Below the pieces are notes generated by a model, which saw only the letters and a program-made list of their open reading frames with translations, had not been told where the DNA came from and searched no databases. 64,000 nucleotides of DNA from Delftia acidovorans (GTDB taxonomy: Bacteria; Pseudomonadota; Gammaproteobacteria; Burkholderiales; Burkholderiaceae_C). The stretch lies in NCBI GenBank assembly GCA_031286585.1, contig JAITUC010000019.1, positions 186,001 through 250,000 of the forward strand, given 5' to 3'. Both the position numbers and the translations under genes were made by a program. Positions 31,163 through 39,958 of this stretch are shown here, in pieces; position 1 is the stretch's first letter, and the number at the start of each line of letters is the position of its first letter.

Positions 31163-31845
31163 AGCGATTCCCCTTCCTTGAGCACGCCGGCCGCGCGCAG
31201 GGCTGCGGGCAGCCACTTCGATGCCGTGTCGCCGCGCGCAATGGCCTCGATGCGGGCGGCTTCGTCGGCCACCTTCTTCACGGCCAGGTCCAGCATGGCG
31301 GGGGCCTTTTCGCGCTCGATGACGACCACGCCGTCGGCATCGCCCACCACCAGGTCGCCCGGGTGAACCGTCGTGCCACCGGCCGAGATGGCGTGGTTGA
31401 TGCGGCCCGGCACGAACTTGGTCGGGCCTGCGGGGTTGAAGCCTGCGCTGAACACGGGGAAGTCCAGCTCCAGCAGCTCCAGGCGGTCGCGGATGGCGCC
31501 GTCCACGATGACGCCGGCCAGGCCCAGCTTCTTGCAGGCGCTGAGCATCAGCGTGCCCATGAGCGCCGCCGTCTGGTCGCCCTTGCCGTCGATGACCAGC
31601 ACGTCGCCGGGCCGGGCCAGCGCGATGGCGGCGTGGATCATGAGGTTGTCGCCGGGGCGCACCTCGACGGTGAAGGCCGGGCCGGCCACTTTCATGCCCT
31701 GGTGCACGGGCGCCACGCGCGAATGCATGGTGCCGCGGCGGCCCGCCACGTCGGCCAGGATGGCGGCCTGGAAGCCGGCTGCGCGTTGCACGACTTCGGC
31801 GTCCACGCGCGTGATGTCACGGATGATTTCTGGGAGTTGGCTCAT
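31159..31845 (-). CDS. RraA-family / HMG-CHA-type aldolase
   Basis: 228 residues of the RraA-like fold. Class II pyruvate aldolases of this family (4-hydroxy-4-methyl-2-oxoglutarate or 4-carboxy-4-hydroxy-2-oxoadipate aldolase) share the motifs seen here: VIDGKGDQTAALMGTLM, GVIVDGAIRD (substrate Arg) and HPGDLVVGDADGVVVI (metal-binding Asp). In protocatechuate 4,5-cleavage, LigI and LigK act in the same pathway, and here an RraA/LigK-like protein shares an operon with two LigI-like hydrolases. Plain RraA (RNase E inhibitor) is smaller (about 160 residues) and less likely. It is coupled to the downstream dehydrogenase by GTGA overlap. Confidence 0.83.
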   Translation of the reverse strand: MSQLPEIIRDITRVDAEVVQRAAGFQAAILADVAGRRGTMHSRVAPVHQGMKVAGPAFTVEVRPGDNLMIHAAIALARPGDVLVIDGKGDQTAALMGTLMLSACKKLGLAGVIVDGAIRDRLELLELDFPVFSAGFNPAGPTKFVPGRINHAISAGGTTVHPGDLVVGDADGVVVIEREKAPAMLDLAVKKVADEAARIEAIARGDTASKWLPAALRAAGVLKEGESL

Positions 31846-31892
31846 GATGGTCCAGTGAGATGAGTGGAAGGAAACAGGAAGATGAAAGCGGG

Positions 31893-32891
31893 TCAGTCGG
31901 CCTTGATGCCGGCCTCGCGGATGAGTCGGGCCCACTTGGCGGAGTCGGATTTCTGCAGCTCGCCCAATTGCACGGACGTGCCGCCGACCAGGGTCACGCC
32001 CAGCCGCTCGGCCAGTGCCACGACGGCCGGGTCCTTGAGCGCCTGGCCGATCTCCTGGTTCAGCCGCTGCACGATGGCGGCCGGCGTCCTGGCCGGCGCA
32101 AAGACGGCCTGCCACTGCTCGACCACGAAGTCGCCGATGCCGGACTCGGCCATGGTGGGCACGTCAGGCAGGGCCTTCAGGCGCGCCGCCGAGGTCACGG
32201 CCAGCGCACGCAGCTTGCCGCCCTGCACATGGGGCAGCGCTGCCGCCACGGGGGCGAACATGAACTGCACCTGGCCGGCCAGCGTGTCCTGCAGCGCGGG
32301 CGTGTCGCCCTTGTAGGGCGCATGGATGAAGCGTACGCCGCCCTTTCTTTGCAGCAGCTCGCCCTGCATCTGCAGGATGGTTCCGCTGCCGCCCGAGGCA
32401 AAGGCCAGCTGGCCCGGCTGCGCCTTGGCGGCGGCCAGCAGATCGGCCACCGTCTGGAAGGGCTGGGCCGCACCCACCACCAGCAAATGGGGGATGGCGC
32501 CTATGGTGATGACCGGCTCGAAGCCCGCAATCGGGTCATAGGGCAGCTTGCCCATGAGGTGGGGCGCAATCGCCTGCGGGCCGATGGAGGTGCCCAGCAG
32601 CGTGTGGCCGTCCGGCGCCGCCTTGGCCACGTAGGCCGCGCCGATGGTGCCCGTGGCGCCCGCGCGGTTGTCCACGATCACGGTGCTGCCCAGGGCCTTG
32701 CCCAGTTGCAGAGCCACCTGGCGGCCCAGCACATCGGTGCTGCCGCCGGGCGGGTAAGGCACGACCCAGGTGATGGGCTTGCCAGCCGGCCATGCGGGCT
32801 GCGCGTGGACGGCGGCGCTGCACAGCGGCCCCAGCAGGGCGGCGCCGCCTGCGGCCAGCAGCGCGCGGCGCGCGGGATGGAAGGTGTTCAT
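31893..32891 (-). CDS. Bug-family periplasmic solute receptor (TctC-like), 3
   Basis: 332 residues. The leader (MNTFHPARRALLAAGGAALLG, cleavage near VHA) has twin arginines. Then PAWPAGKPITWVVPYPPGGSTDVLGR and FIHAPYKGDTPALQDTLAGQVQFMF mark the family. The start overlaps the amidohydrolase B stop by four bases (ATGA), although it also has its own CAGGAGACAAAT ribosome site. It sits between amidohydrolase B and the aldolase. Confidence 0.9.
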   Translation of the reverse strand: MNTFHPARRALLAAGGAALLGPLCSAAVHAQPAWPAGKPITWVVPYPPGGSTDVLGRQVALQLGKALGSTVIVDNRAGATGTIGAAYVAKAAPDGHTLLGTSIGPQAIAPHLMGKLPYDPIAGFEPVITIGAIPHLLVVGAAQPFQTVADLLAAAKAQPGQLAFASGGSGTILQMQGELLQRKGGVRFIHAPYKGDTPALQDTLAGQVQFMFAPVAAALPHVQGGKLRALAVTSAARLKALPDVPTMAESGIGDFVVEQWQAVFAPARTPAAIVQRLNQEIGQALKDPAVVALAERLGVTLVGGTSVQLGELQKSDSAKWARLIREAGIKAD

Positions 32892-33823
32892 GATTTGTCT
32901 CCTGCTTGTGTGCAAGGCGATGGCGGCGCTGCCGTCTCGAAGCCGTACAGCATCCGGGGGTTGTCCACCAGCACGCGCTGCAGCGTGGCGGCGCCGCCGG
33001 CACGGGCGGTCCAGTCGGCCAGGCGGTCGATCTGGCGGGCGTCATCGGGCATGGGCTGCATGCCGGCCGAGGCACTGGCATGCGGCCAGTCGCTGCCCCA
33101 GAGCACGCGCTCGGGCGCGCAGCGCAGATAGCTGGCGGCCAGGGCGTCCAGCGCCGGGTCTTCGACCGACTGCAGCGCGCTGACGATGTAGCCGCCGGAC
33201 AACTTGACCCAGGCCCGGCCGCTGCGCAGCAGATCGCGCAGCAGCGCGTGGCCGGCGTGGCGCCCCGCCTGCGCCGGGGCGATGCGGCCGAAATGGTCGA
33301 ACACCAGCGGCACCGGCAATTGCCGCAGCACGCCGGCCAGGGACGCCAGCAGGTCCGGCGCCATCAGCAGCTGCAGGTGCCAGCCCAGCGGCGCAATGCG
33401 GCGGGCCAGCGGCACCAGCAGCTCGGCCGTGCCCGTCACGCCCAGCGACAGGTTCAGCCGCACGCCGCGCACGCCCAGGCCGTGCAGGCGCTGCAGCTGG
33501 GCATCGCTTTCGCTGCCATCGATCACGGCCACGCCCCGCGCCTGCGGGCCGAGGGCGGCCAGCCCATCCAACATGCAGCGGTTGTCGCTGCCATAGGTGG
33601 ACGGCGTGACCAGCACGCAGCGCGAGGTGCCCAGGCGCCGCTGCAGCGCGCGGTAGTCCCCGGCCGAGGCGTCGGGCGGCAGCAGCCGCGCGCCCGGGGC
33701 TGCCGGGTAGCGGCCGTCATAGACATGCACATGGCAGTCGCAGGCCTGCGGGGGCAGCGTGGCGCGGGGCCGGGCGCTGCCCTGCGAGAAACGGACGGGC
33801 ACGGCAAGGCTGTCGCAGTCCAT
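32888..33823 (-). CDS. LigI-like amidohydrolase (PDC-lactonase family), copy B
   Basis: 311 residues. It is a paralogue of copy A at 27226: ACDCHVHVYDGRY (HxH), LVTPSTYGSDNRCMLDGLAALG, VPLVFDHFGRIAP and VLWGSDWPHASA are all shared in order. The two are too diverged to be a recent tandem copy, and probably act on different steps or stereoisomers. The stop overlaps the next Bug gene by four bases. The C-terminal tail (APPSPCTQAGDKS) is longer than in copy A. Confidence 0.82.
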   Translation of the reverse strand: MDCDSLAVPVRFSQGSARPRATLPPQACDCHVHVYDGRYPAAPGARLLPPDASAGDYRALQRRLGTSRCVLVTPSTYGSDNRCMLDGLAALGPQARGVAVIDGSESDAQLQRLHGLGVRGVRLNLSLGVTGTAELLVPLARRIAPLGWHLQLLMAPDLLASLAGVLRQLPVPLVFDHFGRIAPAQAGRHAGHALLRDLLRSGRAWVKLSGGYIVSALQSVEDPALDALAASYLRCAPERVLWGSDWPHASASAGMQPMPDDARQIDRLADWTARAGGAATLQRVLVDNPRMLYGFETAAPPSPCTQAGDKS

Positions 33824-33895
33824 GGCGAGATCTCGATGGAGGAAGGAAAGGGAAGGGAGGAGGAAGCGAAAGGGCTGGCGCCCCTGTCTCCGGGC

Positions 33896-34897
33896 TCAAT
33901 CCAGGCTGGCGCCCGAGTCCTTGACGATGCGTGCCCAGCGCGGCACCTCGGCGCGCAGCAGCGCGGCGAACTTCTCGGACGAGCCTCCCAGCACCTCGCC
34001 GCCTTCGGAGCGCAGCTTCTCGGCCACCTCGGGCACCAGCAGCGCGTCGTTGATGGCCTTGTTCAACTGCTGCACGATGGCCTGCGGCGTGCCCGCCGGC
34101 GCCAGCACGCCGAACCAGGTGACAGCCTCGAAGTCCTGGTAGCCGGACTCGGCCAGCGTGGGCGTCTGCGGCAACTGGGCGGAGCGCTTGAGCGAGGTGA
34201 CCATCACCGCGCGCAGCTTGCCGTTGCGCACCTGGCCCAGCAGCGTGGGCACGGCGGACATGTAGAAGTCGATCTGCCCGCCCACCAGGTCGGTCATGGC
34301 CTGGGCCGCGCCCTTGTAGGGCACATGGCGCAGCTTGATGCCGGCCGCGTTCTCGGCCAGTTCGCCAGCCAGGTGCGCCACCGTGCCGTTGCCCGGGTAG
34401 CCCAGCGTGAGGCCGTCAGGCTTGGCCTTGGCGGCCTTGACCAGGTCGGCAAAGGTCTTGTAGGGCGAGTTGGCGGGCGCGGCCATGACGATGGGCGCGG
34501 AAGCCACCAGCGCCACGGGCACCAGATCCTTCAGGGGGTCGTAGGGCAGCTTGGCGTACAGCGAGGGGTTGATGGCCAGGTTGCTGGTCTGGCCCATGAC
34601 CAGGGTATGGCCGTCAGGCGCGGCCTTGGCCACTGCGTCCACGCCCAGGTTGCCGCCGGCGCCGGGCCGGTTGTCCACCACCACGGTCCACTTGTTGTGG
34701 TCCGCCAGCCGCTGGGCCACGGTGCGCGCGATCATGTCCGTGCCGCCACCGGGCGGAAACGGCACGACCAGGCGGATGGGCTTGCGGGGATAGGCGTCCT
34801 GGGCCTGGGCAGCGCCCATGGGCACGATGGCGGCAACGCCGACCAGGACGGCGAGAAGGCGTGCGTTGAGGCAACGCGAAAGCGAGGGAATCGGCAT
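33896..34897 (-). CDS. Bug-family periplasmic solute receptor (TctC-like), 4
   Basis: 333 residues, first gene of the nine-gene operon. The Sec signal (LLAVLVGVAAIVPMGAAQAQ) is followed by DAYPRKPIRLVVPFPPGGGTDMIAR and RHVPYKGAAQAMTDLVGGQIDFYM. The ATG follows CGGAGACAAACC. It is divergent from the IclR regulator, with a dyad in the 115-base spacer. Confidence 0.9.
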   Translation of the reverse strand: MPIPSLSRCLNARLLAVLVGVAAIVPMGAAQAQDAYPRKPIRLVVPFPPGGGTDMIARTVAQRLADHNKWTVVVDNRPGAGGNLGVDAVAKAAPDGHTLVMGQTSNLAINPSLYAKLPYDPLKDLVPVALVASAPIVMAAPANSPYKTFADLVKAAKAKPDGLTLGYPGNGTVAHLAGELAENAAGIKLRHVPYKGAAQAMTDLVGGQIDFYMSAVPTLLGQVRNGKLRAVMVTSLKRSAQLPQTPTLAESGYQDFEAVTWFGVLAPAGTPQAIVQQLNKAINDALLVPEVAEKLRSEGGEVLGGSSEKFAALLRAEVPRWARIVKDSGASLD

Positions 34898-34961
34898 GGC
34901 GGTTTGTCTCCGTTTGTTGTGTCCAACGCCCGCATGTCTGCGGTGCGTGGGACGAACTTTA

Positions 34962-34974
34962 TGAAAACGTTTCA
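34962..34974. promoter_or_regulatory. candidate IclR operator
   Basis: TGAAA-ACG-TTTCA, a perfect 5-bp inverted repeat, with a further GTTTCA half-site at about 34989-34994. It lies between the divergent Bug 4 and iclR genes. IclR proteins bind short AT-rich dyads of this kind with TGGAAA-like arms. Confidence 0.5.
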
Positions 34975-35012
34975 ACCCATACAATGCCGTTTCATACAGC
35001 GCAACCAATTGC

Positions 35013-35813
35013 ATGCCTTGCACCATGAAAAAGCCCCTGAGCACCCCTTCCCCGGCGCAGCCATCCGATGACAGGGCCAGCGCGGCCAAGGACGGCGGCG
35101 TGATCGCCGTCACGCGTGCCTTGCAGCTGCTTGGCGCCTTCGCCCTCGGGGAGTCGCACCTGTCCCTGGCGGAACTGAGCCGGCGCTGCGCGCTGCACAA
35201 GACCACGGTGCTGCGGCTGGCGCGCACACTGGCGCAGTCGGGCTTCATGGTGCAAAGAGACGATGGGGACTGGCGCCTGGGCCCGGCCGCCGGCTGGCTG
35301 GGTGCGCGCTACCAGGCGGGCTTCGATGTGCAGAACGTGCTGGAGCCCGCGCTGCGCGCGCTCACGCAGGCCAGCGGCGAGAGCGCGGCCTTCTATGTGC
35401 GAGAAGGCAATGTGCGCACCTGCCTCGTGCGCGTGGAAGGGCCGCAGGCGCTGCGCCACCATGCACGCATGGGCGAGGGGCTGCCGCTGGACCAGGGCTC
35501 GCCGGGGCGCGTGATCCTGGCCTTTTCAGGCGAGCCGGGGCCGGTGTACGAGCAGATCCGCCAGCGCGGCTACCACTGGTCCATCGGCGAGCGCGAACAG
35601 GGCGTGGCCACGGTGTCTGCGCCGGTGTTCGGCATGCACTGGCGGCTGATGGGATCGGTGTGCATCTCGGGGCCGGCATCGCGCCTGCCCGAGTCCCGGC
35701 TGGAAGCCATGGCGCAGACGGTGGTGGCGGCGGCCAACCAGCTGTCCTATGCGCTGGCGGGCAGCGCCAGCACACAGGCCCCTGCGGTGCGCGCCAGCCA
35801 GTGGCATCCCTGA
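35013..35813 (+). CDS. IclR-family transcriptional regulator
   Basis: 266 residues. Winged helix: VIAVTRALQLLGAFALGESHLSLAELSRRCALHKTTVLRLARTLAQSGFM, the IclR signature. The effector-binding GAF-like domain follows (SGESAAFYVREGNVRTCLVRVEG, later GVATVSAPVFGMHWRLMGSVCISGP). IclR regulators commonly sense aromatic-catabolism intermediates. It is divergent from the nine-gene Bug/amidohydrolase operon and is its likely regulator. The ATG at 35025 is an equally good start; neither has a clear ribosome site. Confidence 0.9.
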   Translation: MPCTMKKPLSTPSPAQPSDDRASAAKDGGVIAVTRALQLLGAFALGESHLSLAELSRRCALHKTTVLRLARTLAQSGFMVQRDDGDWRLGPAAGWLGARYQAGFDVQNVLEPALRALTQASGESAAFYVREGNVRTCLVRVEGPQALRHHARMGEGLPLDQGSPGRVILAFSGEPGPVYEQIRQRGYHWSIGEREQGVATVSAPVFGMHWRLMGSVCISGPASRLPESRLEAMAQTVVAAANQLSYALAGSASTQAPAVRASQWHP

Positions 35814-35856
35814 GAACACCTTCCGGGCAGCATCCGCCCGGAAGGTGGATGGCGGC

Positions 35857-37431
35857 TTACTGCAGCGCGCCCATGGGCAGGGCGATGGGCTTGCCGTTGA
35901 GCGTGACCTGCCCGGCCTGCATCTTGAGTGCGCTGACCAGCTTGTCACCTTCCAGGCGGGCATAGCCCGTGGCCTGGGCCATGCCCAGCATGCCTTCCAC
36001 ATCCTCGGCCGTGACATCGGGCTTGCCCGATGCCTTGATCAGCGGCTCCAGCCAGGCCTTGGGCAGGCTGGCATTGGCCTGCAGTGCCGAGGTCTTGAGC
36101 AGCGCCGGCATCCAGCCGGCCTGGGCGACCTGTTCCTGCGTGGGCGCGCTTTGCACTTCGGCGCCGTACTCCAGGTGGCCGGTCTGGCCCTGGTAGGTGG
36201 CCTGCAGCTTCATGGAGTAGGCCGGCAGGGCCGCGACCAGGCGCGGGGCGTTCTGCATCAGCACGCCCATGCCCTGCTCTTCCAGCGATTCCAGTGCCTT
36301 GGCCAGGCCTTCCTTGCGGTAGCCCTCGACCATGATGCGCTGGAAGCCGCGCAGCGCCTCGATGTCCAGGCGCTGGATCTTTTCCTCGTAGCCCACGGAC
36401 TCGAAATCGATGGGGCCGATGCGGCCCGTGCCCTTGACCTGGGTGGTCATGCCCAGCGTGGTCTTGTCGGACTCGATGACCGAGCTTCCATCCACGTTCT
36501 TGAGGTCCAGCAGCGTCTTGGCCTCGCCGCCTTCGGCGGGCGTGCTGCTCATGCCGAAACGCGCGATGCGCACGCTGGCCTTGCCCGGGCCCAGGCCCCA
36601 CAGGCCGTCGATGACCTTGTTCTCGAAGCTGCTCTCCAGGCCCGTGAGCATGATGCTGGTGCGCTCCACGGGCACTGCGGCCGGCTGGGTGGGGAGGGCC
36701 TCGTCGTTGTCGGATTCCTCCTCCTCGCCCTCTTCCTCTTCCGCGCCCATGGACTTGTCGCGGCTGGGCAGGCCCAGCAGGGCCACTTCGGGCCAGCGCC
36801 AGGTGCCCTTGACGCTGCCACCGCCCAGGGCCGTGTCCAGCACCATTTCCTGCCAGCGCATGGTGACTTCCTGGTCGCCCAGCTCACCGGCGGGCAGCAG
36901 CAGGCGCACATCCTGGCCGCCCGTGAAGTGGTGCACGCTGGTCAGCGTGGGGGCGGCGGCCTTGGCCAGGATCTGCGCGCTCTTTTCGTCCAGGCCGTCG
37001 AGCGCAAAGTGTGTCTCGGACACCGCTGCCGCCAATCGTCCACCGGCCAGCGGGCCGTGGCGCACCGTGGTGTCCACCACCAGGCGCACGGGCTTGGATG
37101 CAGCGACCGGTTCTGCGGCGGCGGCGGGCGTTTCGGCCGTGTCGGCTGCTTTTGCCACGTCAGCCGTTTCAGCCGTTTCAGCCGTTTTTGCCGTGTCAGC
37201 CGCCTCGGCCTCCGCTGCAGGCCACTGCAGCACCAGCTTGGCCTGGGAGGAGAGGAATCCCTTGTGGTACTCGTCGGTCACGACGACTTTCTCGCCCAGC
37301 ACCTTGCGCAATTCGGCCACGGCCTGCTTGTAGCCAGCCTCGGCCCGCTGGCCGGTATACCAGGTGGTTCCTCCATAGGCCACGACGGCCAATGCCACGG
37401 CAGCGGCCACTGCGGTTTTCTTGTTGCTCAT
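35857..37431 (-). CDS. DUF945 (YdgA-family) envelope protein
   Basis: 524 residues. One N-terminal hydrophobic segment (KTAVAAAVALAVVAYGGTTWYTG) then a large extracytoplasmic part, with DEYHKGFLSSQAKLVLQW as in YdgA-type DUF945 proteins. The Ala/Thr/Glu-rich stretch at about residues 78-105 (AETAETADVAKAADTAETP) is a low-complexity insertion encoded by imperfect GCC-GTT-TCA-type repeats. A second acidic run (EEEEGEEEESDND) follows in the middle. Function is unknown; related proteins are cell-envelope associated. A single-gene unit convergent with iclR. Confidence 0.8.
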   Translation of the reverse strand: MSNKKTAVAAAVALAVVAYGGTTWYTGQRAEAGYKQAVAELRKVLGEKVVVTDEYHKGFLSSQAKLVLQWPAAEAEAADTAKTAETAETADVAKAADTAETPAAAAEPVAASKPVRLVVDTTVRHGPLAGGRLAAAVSETHFALDGLDEKSAQILAKAAAPTLTSVHHFTGGQDVRLLLPAGELGDQEVTMRWQEMVLDTALGGGSVKGTWRWPEVALLGLPSRDKSMGAEEEEGEEEESDNDEALPTQPAAVPVERTSIMLTGLESSFENKVIDGLWGLGPGKASVRIARFGMSSTPAEGGEAKTLLDLKNVDGSSVIESDKTTLGMTTQVKGTGRIGPIDFESVGYEEKIQRLDIEALRGFQRIMVEGYRKEGLAKALESLEEQGMGVLMQNAPRLVAALPAYSMKLQATYQGQTGHLEYGAEVQSAPTQEQVAQAGWMPALLKTSALQANASLPKAWLEPLIKASGKPDVTAEDVEGMLGMAQATGYARLEGDKLVSALKMQAGQVTLNGKPIALPMGALQ

Positions 37432-37720
37432 TGTGAATATCCCGTGATGAATAAGACCCTCCCCCTCGGGCGGGCCGCGCGACTGTATCAGTTCGGCGTT
37501 TCACCACGGAACGGCAATGGCCCGTGCAATGGCGCGCCTGCACCGCCCATGGCAGGCCCATGTGGGCGCACGCCTTTGCGCAGCCCTTGCCAGGCCTTGT
37601 CTTGCGCCGTTCTCAAGGCCTGCGTCCACGGCATTGCACAGGCGCGACAGGCGCCCGGGTTTTTCAATTGCTTACCATTGCCGCGAATGATTGGCATGCC
37701 AATGGAATGCGCAACGCCCG
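37432..37720. other. intergenic gap, nothing recognised
   Basis: About 290 bases between the DUF945 gene and the small frame after the dehalogenase. It is less GC-rich toward its right end. No terminator with a T-run, promoter pair or coding frame stood out. Confidence 0.4.
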
Positions 37721-37879
37721 CTATGCCGCCATGGATATGGCGTCAATCACGCCTTTGCGGAATTCTTCGGCTTTTGCGGTGTCTTCACTTGCAGTCGATG
37801 CGGCCTGCCAATGCGGCCTGTCATTGCGCCCTCTATGCTGGTCGTATGCCGGCAGCGCGTCGGCAATGGCCGCATTCAC
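37721..37879 (-). CDS. possible small ORF coupled to dehalogenase
   Basis: A 52-residue frame beginning with a GTG that overlaps the stop of the haloacid-dehalogenase-like gene by four bases (GTGA). It reads VNAAIADALPAYDQHRGRND and ends AKAEEFRKGVIDAISMAA. The end looks like an ordinary amphipathic helix, but codon use is mixed and I recognise no family. It may be a genuine small protein, or a degenerate piece of a once longer gene. Low confidence. Confidence 0.3.
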   Translation of the reverse strand: MNAAIADALPAYDQHRGRNDRPHWQAASTASEDTAKAEEFRKGVIDAISMAA

Positions 37880-38805
37880 CCGGCCTGCAGCAAGAACGGC
37901 AGGGCCGCATCCAGCAGCGCATCGGGCGCCTCCTCGGCGATGTAGTGCCCGCAGGCCAGCGGCTGGCCGCGCACATCGCCCGCCACGCGCTGCCATTCGC
38001 GCAAGGGATCGAAGCAGCGGTGCACCACGCCCTCCTCGCCCCAGAGCACCAGCAGCGGCATGGACAGCCTGCGCCCGAGCTGGCGGTCTTCGCGGTCATG
38101 CTCCAGATCGATGCCGGCCGATGCGCGGTAGTCCTCGCACATGCCGTGCGCGCTGCCCGGCAGCGCCAGGCAGCGCTGGTACTCGGCCAGCGCCCGGGGA
38201 TCGAAGGGCGCCAGGCCGGCGCTGCGCCGGCCCATGATCTCGCGCACATAGGCGGCGGGATCGGCCTCGATCAGGCGCTCGGGCAGCGGCGCGGGCTGGA
38301 TGAGGAAGAACCAGTGCCAGTAGGCGCGCGCAAAGGCCTCGCCGGTCTGCTCGTACATGGCCAGCGTGGGTGCAATGTCCAGCAGCACCAGACGCTGCAC
38401 GCTGGCGGGATAGTCCATGGCCAGCCGGTGCGCCACGCGCGCGCCCCGGTCATGCGCCAGCACGCTGAAATGCTCATGGCCCAGCCGTGCCATCAGCCGC
38501 AGCAGGTCGCGGGCCATGGTGCGCTTGCTGTAGTTCACATGCTCGGGGTCGCCGGCCGGGCGCGAGGAGTCGCCATAGCCGCGCAGGTCGGCCAGCACCA
38601 GGGTGAACTGCTGCGCCAGCCGGGGCGCGACGCGGTGCCAGATGGCGCTGGTCTGCGGGTGGCCGTGCACCAGCAGCAGGGCCGGCCCCTGGCCGCCCAC
38701 CCAGGCGTTGATCTCCACCCCGTCATCGACCGTGATGCGCTGCTGGCGCAGGCCCGGCATCCATGGATCTGTGTGCATCCCGGAGATTCCTTCTACGTTG
38801 TTCAT
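37876..38805 (-). CDS. alpha/beta hydrolase, fluoroacetate/haloacetate dehalogenase-like
   Basis: 309 residues. The oxyanion region LLLVHGHPQTSAIWHRVAP and nucleophile HDRGARVAHRLAMDYP (D119) match fluoroacetate dehalogenases. The halide-pocket residues are also visible: H164-W165 in YWHWFFLIQP and Y226 in MCEDYRA; the catalytic His is H287 in CGHYIAEE. Those enzymes cleave the C-F or C-Cl bond of haloacetates to give glycolate. Related epoxide hydrolases share the fold, but the H-W-Y pocket favours dehalogenase. Divergent from a LysR gene. The start may instead be the ATG at 38778. Confidence 0.75.
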   Translation of the reverse strand: MNNVEGISGMHTDPWMPGLRQQRITVDDGVEINAWVGGQGPALLLVHGHPQTSAIWHRVAPRLAQQFTLVLADLRGYGDSSRPAGDPEHVNYSKRTMARDLLRLMARLGHEHFSVLAHDRGARVAHRLAMDYPASVQRLVLLDIAPTLAMYEQTGEAFARAYWHWFFLIQPAPLPERLIEADPAAYVREIMGRRSAGLAPFDPRALAEYQRCLALPGSAHGMCEDYRASAGIDLEHDREDRQLGRRLSMPLLVLWGEEGVVHRCFDPLREWQRVAGDVRGQPLACGHYIAEEAPDALLDAALPFLLQAG

Positions 38806-38911
38806 GACTGTCAGCCTGCCATGCTAATCAGTAAACCAGGCTGCATAAATAGCAAAATACTGCATTGATCCATCAGTTCAATTTACGAATCAACCATCCA
38901 CCGCATCCACC

Positions 38912-39838
38912 ATGGACGGCTTTTCCGACCTGCGTTTCTTCTCGCTGCTGATCCGCGAAGGCAGCCTGGCCGCCGCGGCCCAGCAGATGGGCGTGACGCC
39001 GCCCGCCGTCAGCCGCCGCCTGTCCCTGCTGGAGCGGCGCCTGGGCGTGCGGCTGCTGCAGCGCACGACAAGGCGCATCCACCTGACGCCCGAGGGCGAA
39101 GCCTACCTGCTGGACGGCGCGCGCATCCTGTCCGACCTGGAGACGCTGGAGCGCAGCATCTCGGGCACGCGCGCCACGGCGCGCGGCCCGCTGTCCATTG
39201 CCTGCACGCTGGGCTTTGGCCGCCAGCGGCTGGCGCCCGCGCTGTCGGCCTTTGCGCGCGCCTATCCCGAGGTGCAGGTGCAACTGCAGCTGACGGACAG
39301 GCCCGTCAACCTGGTCGAGCAGGGCTTTGACGCCGTGGTGCGCTTTGGCGCCCTGCCCGACTCCGCCCTTACCGCCCGCCTGCTGCTGCCCAACCGCCGC
39401 GTACTGTGTGCCGCACCCTCCTACCTGGACGCCCACGGCGAGCCGCGCCAGCCCGCCGACCTGCAGGCCCACCGCTGCATCGTGATCCGCGAAAGCGACG
39501 AAACCTATGGCAGCTGGCGCCTGAGCCGGCGCACGCGCCAGGGCCTGAGCGAGCAAAGCATCAAGGTCAACGGCGTGATGAGCACCAACGACGGCGCTGC
39601 GGCCCTGGCCTGGGCGCTGGACGGGCATGGCATCCTGCAGCGCTCGCTCTGGGATGTGGCCGCGCCGCTGGCCGCAGGCGCGCTGCGCGAGGTCCTTCCC
39701 CAATGGCAGCTGCCTGCGGCCGACATCTACCTCGTGCACGCCACGCGCAGCGAGATGTCGGCCAGGATCCGCGCGCTCACGGGCTTTCTGGGCGACTGGT
39801 TTGCACAACGGCCTGAGCCGGACATGGCGCCCGCCTGA
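38912..39838 (+). CDS. LysR-family regulator (dehalogenase-linked)
   Basis: 308 residues. HTH: FFSLLIREGSLAAAAQQMGVTPPAVSRRLSLLERRLGVRLLQRTTRRIHLT, then a LysR substrate-binding domain. It belongs to the DsdC/AaeR-like branch with TTRRIHLTPEGEAYL. It is divergent from the haloacetate dehalogenase-like gene, with an AT-rich 106-base spacer, and likely controls it. The start follows CCACC without a strong ribosome site. Confidence 0.9.
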   Translation: MDGFSDLRFFSLLIREGSLAAAAQQMGVTPPAVSRRLSLLERRLGVRLLQRTTRRIHLTPEGEAYLLDGARILSDLETLERSISGTRATARGPLSIACTLGFGRQRLAPALSAFARAYPEVQVQLQLTDRPVNLVEQGFDAVVRFGALPDSALTARLLLPNRRVLCAAPSYLDAHGEPRQPADLQAHRCIVIRESDETYGSWRLSRRTRQGLSEQSIKVNGVMSTNDGAAALAWALDGHGILQRSLWDVAAPLAAGALREVLPQWQLPAADIYLVHATRSEMSARIRALTGFLGDWFAQRPEPDMAPA

Positions 39839-39958
39839 GCCCGGGCGCAATCTGCAACCTCGGCGGCAGACAGGCTGTCATGCGCGTTCACCCCGCGCAG
39901 CGCAGGCCATGCGAACATGGCCCGCAACGACAACCACCACACCCAGGAGACAAGACCC

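Noticed and set aside
26250-35000. Complete protocatechuate 4,5-cleavage (lig) operon
   Set aside because: Only LigI-like and LigK/RraA-like genes are present; there is no ring-cleavage dioxygenase, LigC or LigJ.
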